Of a stretch of DNA of 64,000 bases, positions 59,546 through 64,000 are shown piece by piece. Source of the DNA: Alisma plantago-aquatica. Taxonomy: Eukaryota; Streptophyta; Magnoliopsida; Alismatales; Alismataceae. A program made the position numbers and the translations under genes. The number at the start of each line of letters is the position of its first letter. Positions within the stretch are counted from its first letter, which is position 1. The stretch lies in contig OY856413.1 in the NCBI GenBank assembly GCA_963693085.1, forward strand, positions 744,678,556 to 744,742,555, written 5' to 3'. The notes under the pieces were generated by a model. The model was not told where the DNA came from, ran no database searches, and saw only the letters and a program-made list of their open reading frames with translations.

Positions 59546-62500
59546 TTATTGATGTGCATCTTCCTTAGTATTGTCTTAGCAAACTACACTAAATGGGATC
59601 AGTTAAAGAGTACCACAAAGAGCTCGAAAAGCATGCTCATCTCACCTCTAGTTTTCATGAGTCTCACCTTTTTGAGATCTTCTTGTAAGTACTGAAGGAT
59701 GAGATCCAATGAGATTTGCTATTGCAAGGAGTAGTAAAGACTTCACCATGGGTAAATGTTCATGTATAGAGCTTTCTTAGTGGAAAAACAACAATCCAGG
59801 GGAAACCATAGAAGCAATCTACTCCACTAATCGCTCAGAGACCAAAATAGAGCTATCACACTACCTACGACTGGTAACAAGCCTGAAGAACCAATTTAGT
59901 GTATCACTGAGAATCCATAACTAGTTGTAAAGCAGTACTAGCCAAGTCTTCTTTTACAATGGATGGTGGGGATTTGTTGATACCATTTGATTGTGGGCAA
60001 TGTTGGGGCCACTTCAGGTCCTAGTCATCTTGGATTCAGGTATAACTAAAATTTTATAGATCAAGCTATAGTGAATCCTTCACTCGACAATAATCTTTAT
60101 CTAGATAAGGGGGAGGCTATCATTTTGGGGAGGGGAGCAATTTCTTATTTAAAAAAGGTACCTCCATTACCAATTATGTTCCAGGGTTGTAAGGAAGTGA
60201 TTGACGTGTATATCATGAAGATAGGGAGATATGATGTGGTGTTGGGAGTGGAATGGCTTAAAATAAAGGGACCGTCTACTTAAGAATTCTTTAATAACAT
60301 TGTGTGTTTTCCATATGGTCAGCCATCATTTCAATTATAGGGTCTGAAACAAGCTATTTTTGCATTGGCTCAACCATATGTTATCATCACTTCAATGGCA
60401 AAGGAGAGACAACTATTTCTTGTTTCTTCTGAACCCCAAACTCTTCTACACCCACTCCACTCGTATTTTTAAATCCCATTAACAAGTTCCCTACTATTTT
60501 TTCCAAACCTACATCCCTACCACCTTCCAAACAACAAGATCACCACATACCTCTCCTAGATAAATCTAAACTACTTTCCACACTACCATACTACTACCCA
60601 TAGTTTTAGAGTATATAAATAAGAAAAAGACGTTACAAAGCTTCTCAAATAAGGTTATGTTCATAGAAGCATTAGTCCTTTCTAGACTCTGGCATCACTG
60701 GTAAAGAAAGTGAATGGGAGTTGGTGTCTTTGTATTGGTTATCTCAATAAATAGATGATCAAAGAGAAGTTCTCTATCCCAATCATTGATGAACTCTTGA
60801 ATAATGCTACAATCTTCAAAAAGCTAGATTTATGCACAAGCTACCATCAAATCTGTGTCACAAATGAAGAAACAAAGAAGATGATGTTTCAGACTCACTA
60901 AGGTCACTATGAATACAGAGTGATGCCTTTAGGCCTTTATGATGCACCATCAACCTTCCAAGTATTAATTAATGAGGTCTTCTACCCCTTTCTCTAAATT
61001 TTTTTAGTATAATTTGTTGACATTTTGGTTTATAGAAAGTCTCTCACAAAACATATTGATCATTTATCTACCATCTTTCTAGCCACATAGGACTCATCTC
61101 TCCATGTGAATATGAGCAAATGCACATTTATTGTACCAGAAGTGATTTATCTAGGCAAAATTATGTCTAGCACTGGTGTTCGGCCAGACCCAGCTAATTG
61201 CAAGCTATTCAAGACTATCCTACCCCAAAAACTTAGTTGTGTGGGTTACTGGGCACAACAAATTATTATCATAAATTTATTGCAGGATATGCTTCCAGAG
61301 CAACACCCCTACAACAATTGTTGTGTAAAGATGCCTTTCATTGGGATTCATCAACTGATTTTTCCCTGGCTGATCTATAAAAAGCGTTGAGTCTACATCC
61401 ACTATTAGACCTACCCAACTTCAATCAACCATTTGTAGTGGAATCTGATGCATCAAGCACTAGCCTTGAAGGTGTCTTAATGCAACAAGGACACATGATT
61501 TCCTATTCAACCATGCTTTAACTCCAAGATTGCTGTATTTTTCCACATATGAAAAGCAACTGGAGGCTTTGGTCATTATGATCACTAAATGGTGCCAATA
61601 TCTATTAAGGGCTCCATTTCTCACTCTCGCGGATCACCACAACATCAAACACTTAATAGAACAACACATTCATACCCCAACTCAATAGAAACATATTGCT
61701 AAAATAATGGGATATGATTTTTCTATGGAATCCAAACATGGGCGTCGTAATAACGTGGTTGATGCATTATTAAGACTCCCTTTCACCTTTGAGTCCTTTC
61801 ACATTTCTTCTTTCCAACTAGATTGCACAGTGACACTACATAAAGAATACTCCTCCTTGTCAAATTTGTAGCATCTGCTTCTCACATTTAATCAAGGTCA
61901 ACTGAATACAAGTATGTATGCAATGGAGAAAAGAATTCTTTTATACAAAGGCAGAACTCTGTAGCAAAGATTCTTCTCTGAAAGGGGCCATCCTTCATGA
62001 TGCTCATAATGCACCAGTTGGAGGTCATTAGGGATTCAAGAAAACTCTCCATCATGTCTAGTGTGATTTCTATAGTCAAGGACTTGACACTGATGTTCAA
62101 AATCTTGTTCATGAATGGCATGTGTTCCAACAAAAGAAATACCTGACCTCATCACCAACAAGATTTCTTCAATCACTGCCCATTCCCAACCAGATTAGGG
62201 AAGATATTTCAATGAATTTTATATAAGGTCTATCCACTGTTCGCAATGTTTCAACAATCTTGGTGGTAGTGTATCGTCTGAGTAAATATGGTCATCTATG
62301 TGAATCATCCATATACTGCAAAGTATGTTGCTTCTTTATTCATTTATACTATCTTCAAACTTCATAGCCCGCCAAAGTCAATTGTGTGTGATAGAGACTG
62401 GGTGTTCCAATCTACTTTTTGGAATAATTTTTTCTCAAATGGGCACGAAACTATGTTATTGCAATTCATACCACCCATAGTCGGATGGCTAGAAAAAAGT

Positions 62501-62996
62501 AGTTAATCTTTGCTTAGAAACCTACCTTTGATGTTATTGTTCTCAACCACCAAAGGACTGGCCCTAGATGATTACTTGGGTTGAATATTTGTATAATACA
62601 TCTTGGCAATTAGTTGCAAACACAACCACATTTGAGATTGTATATGGTCAACCTCCACCTTCTTTAATTCAATATGTTAAGGGGACTACAAAATTTCGAA
62701 CAATATATTAATTGTTCACAGTTTGAGATACATCCTTTTCTCAACTTAAGCACTTCCTGAATAGAGCCCAAAATCAAATGGTGCATCAAGCCAATAAACA
62801 TCGTCCATCTGTGGAATTCCATATTGGTGACTTAGTCTACCTGAAGTTGCAAACATATTGTCAAAACTCATTCACTTTTCATGCTCATCAGAAGTTATCT
62901 ACTAAGTATTATGGAGCTTTTCTGATATTAGAACACATAGGTAAAGTAGCTTACAAATTATGACTTCCTACGTATTCTATGATTCACCTAGTGTTT

Positions 62997-63001
62997 CATG
63001 T
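62997..63001 (+). repeat. Target site duplication CATGT of the split Tnt1-like Copia
   Basis: Directly before the LTR. Its reverse complement lies at 23572-23576. Confidence 0.85.
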
Positions 63002-63879
63002 TGTTGGAATAGGAAAAGGATCCGGACCATGAATAATTGGATTTGGACATGAGTAGGAGTTGGCTTGTGCTACCAATCCTAATAAGAGTCAAATATAAAA
63101 AGGGAAAGAAGATGGTTTCCTATGTGCAACATGGAGTTGGACTCGGAGTTGGACTTGGAGTTGGACAGGGATTTCTAGTTGCAACCACATACCATGGATG
63201 CCTATAAATAGAGTCCCTAGGGGAGGCCATGGAGATCATCCCACTGGTTGAGGTGTGATCCCTCCAATTGCTTGTTGGTGCCTTATTTGGTAGAGGATGC
63301 CAGAGAACAAGGAAAACTATAGGAGCTCTCTTGGTAAATAAGAGAGGGTCAGTGACTTTGCCTTGAAGTGAAGTAGCAGTTGATAGTCAGTGACACATTG
63401 GGTGCACTAACAGAGCAACTCTCTTGGTTGATAAGAGAGGGCCAGTAACTTTGCCTTGAAGAAAAGTAGCGGTTGGCAGTTACAGACGTAGTGTTGCCAT
63501 AGTGGCAACGGTCCAACCCAATCAATGATCACAGTGGCATCAAGAAGTCCCCAGTAATGATAGTGGCCTCATGAGGAGATCAAGTAAAGAGGGAGGTTTT
63601 TTACACACTGGATGTGATTCTCTTCTTCCTCATCTTTGTTCTCGTATGGGGAGGGCTACCTAGATTTAAGGGTAATTAAATCCAGGCAGTGTGAGTTGTA
63701 ATCTTAATTACATGGTGCTTATTGGCCGGTATTGCCCTATGGTTTCTCTCTCCTTGTCTTGGGGAGAGTATTCCATGTTAAATCTGATGTTTCTTCTCTG
63801 GGTTTATACACTTGTTGGTAATTCTCCTAAAATAAGTTTTTGTCGCATCCGGGACCATATCGGTACAACATCCCCAACA
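63002..63879 (+). repeat. 5' LTR of split Tnt1-like Copia
   Basis: 878 bp, TGTTGGAATAGG...CATCCCCAACA. It contains an imperfect internal duplication of roughly 90-110 bp (about 63329-63490) around the motif CTCTCTTGGT...AAGAGAGGG, also present in the partner LTR. Confidence 0.9.
63202..63210 (+). promoter_or_regulatory. Probable TATA box of Tnt1-like 5' LTR
   Basis: CTATAAATA about 200 bases into the LTR. The sequence and position are the same in the inverted partner LTR. Confidence 0.6.
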
Positions 63880-63881
63880 AG

Positions 63882-63893
63882 TGGTATCAAAGC
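63882..63893 (+). promoter_or_regulatory. Primer binding site of Tnt1-like Copia
   Basis: TGGTATCAAAGC two bases after the LTR. It has one mismatch to the tRNA-Met site TGGTATCAGAGC. Confidence 0.88.
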
Positions 63894-63916
63894 ACAGGCT
63901 ACAGATATTGGTCCAT

Positions 63917-64000
63917 ATGGGGAAGGATGAAGATGTGATGATTACAAAGCTGAGAAGCACAAAATGGCAGATTTGGAAACCCAAGATGGAGGATATTCTC
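63917..64000 (+). CDS. Copia gag N-terminus (Tnt1-like), partial
   Basis: From ATG 63917 (MGKDEDVM) the frame is open to the window edge and includes STKWQIWKPKMEDIL, the conserved start of Tnt1/Tork gag (family pattern NWxxWKxxMEDIL). Its position just after the LTR and primer site is right for gag. The protein would coat the element RNA. Only 28 codons are visible, so integrity cannot be judged. An alternative start is the internal Met of VMITKL. Confidence 0.75.
   Translation, partial: MGKDEDVMITKLRSTKWQIWKPKMEDIL

Larger units (their letters stand above)
59396..63001 (+). pseudogene. gag-pol of Reina-like chromovirus, heavily decayed
   Basis: Gag is recognisable at about 59520-59720 (IDRYGVIDVHLP, then GSVKEYHKELEKHAHL). 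Protease follows at about 60030 (VILDSGITK) and RYDVVLGVEWL at 60225. RT runs from about 60710 ([33 protein letters not shown]) with FVDILVY at the catalytic site, where the first Asp is Val. RNase H is at about 61430-61790 and integrase at about 61960-63001, ending QKLSTKYYGAFLI and VFHV. There are many stops and frame changes. It is cut at 63001 by a Copia LTR; the missing end, starting HVSQLK, is at 23576 on the minus strand. Assignment to Reina rather than Galadriel is tentative. Confidence 0.82.
63002..64000 (+). mobile_element. Tnt1/Tork-like Copia, 5' end, runs off the window
   Basis: LTR 63002-63879, primer site 63882-63893 and gag from 63917. It is the other half of the element whose 3' half is at 23577-59395. 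Confidence 0.88.

Noticed and set aside
23577..63879. Two independent Copia insertions of the same family in opposite orientation
   Set aside because: The flanks carry the same 5-bp duplication in inverted form and continue one chromovirus reading frame; two independent insertions would not do this.

Overview
This window is nuclear DNA of a flowering plant with a large, repeat-rich genome. It is made almost entirely of retrotransposons nested inside one another. I found no intact host gene. The evidence for a plant is the set of element families: Tekay/Del-type chromoviruses with 3.2-4.7 kb LTRs, an Angela/TAR-type and a Tnt1/Tork-type Ty1/Copia element, a Sirevirus, a Cassandra-type LTR carrying a 5S rRNA-like promoter, and a LINE with a DUF4283/zinc-knuckle ORF1. 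A monocot seems plausible but the sequence does not prove it. Clade names come from protein and LTR features read by eye, not from a database search.

Left block (1-22168). A decayed minus-strand LINE covers about 1-1900. It shows the start of the ORF2 endonuclease and an ORF1 with DUF4283 and a zinc knuckle. Next is a minus-strand Tekay-type Ty3/Gypsy element at 2596-22168, with LTRs 2596-5871 and 18977-22168. Two later insertions sit inside it. A Cassandra-like solo LTR (6902-7191, TSD TGACC) lies in its integrase. A minus-strand Angela/TAR-like Copia element (10650-18753, TSD GGGGG) lies in its gag.

Middle block (22169-59395). After a short stretch without a recognised gene comes the inverted 3' end of a Reina-like chromovirus (about 22980-23576). 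It is followed by the 3' half of a Tnt1/Tork-type Copia element (LTR 23577-24454, tail to 24717, integrase and start of RT at 57592-59395). That half is split by a Sirevirus (24718-57591, TSD GAGCC). The Sirevirus is split by a second Tekay-type element (26512-53723, TSD AAGAA). That one is split, inside its own left LTR, by a third and young Tekay-type element (30280-44447, TSD ATGGG) whose gag-pol frame is nearly intact.

Right block (59396-64000). The plus-strand gag-pol of the Reina-like chromovirus runs to 63001. It is interrupted by the 5' LTR, primer binding site and gag start of a Tnt1/Tork-type Copia element that leaves the window. This LTR is the inverted partner of the one at 23577-24454. 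Both are 878 bp, their flanks carry the same 5-bp target duplication in opposite orientation (CATGT / ACATG), and the interrupted chromovirus reading frame continues exactly from one flank to the other. The two halves are therefore best explained as one Copia insertion in one chromovirus, later cut by an inversion with a breakpoint near 59395 and another beyond the right edge. This is the main discovery in the window.

The coding regions are those of selfish elements (gag, protease, reverse transcriptase, RNase H, integrase). Nearly all are broken by stops, frameshifts or deletions. By eye, LTR divergence falls going inward through the middle nest, as expected. The Angela-like LTRs are an exception, apparently because of decay at CpG sites.
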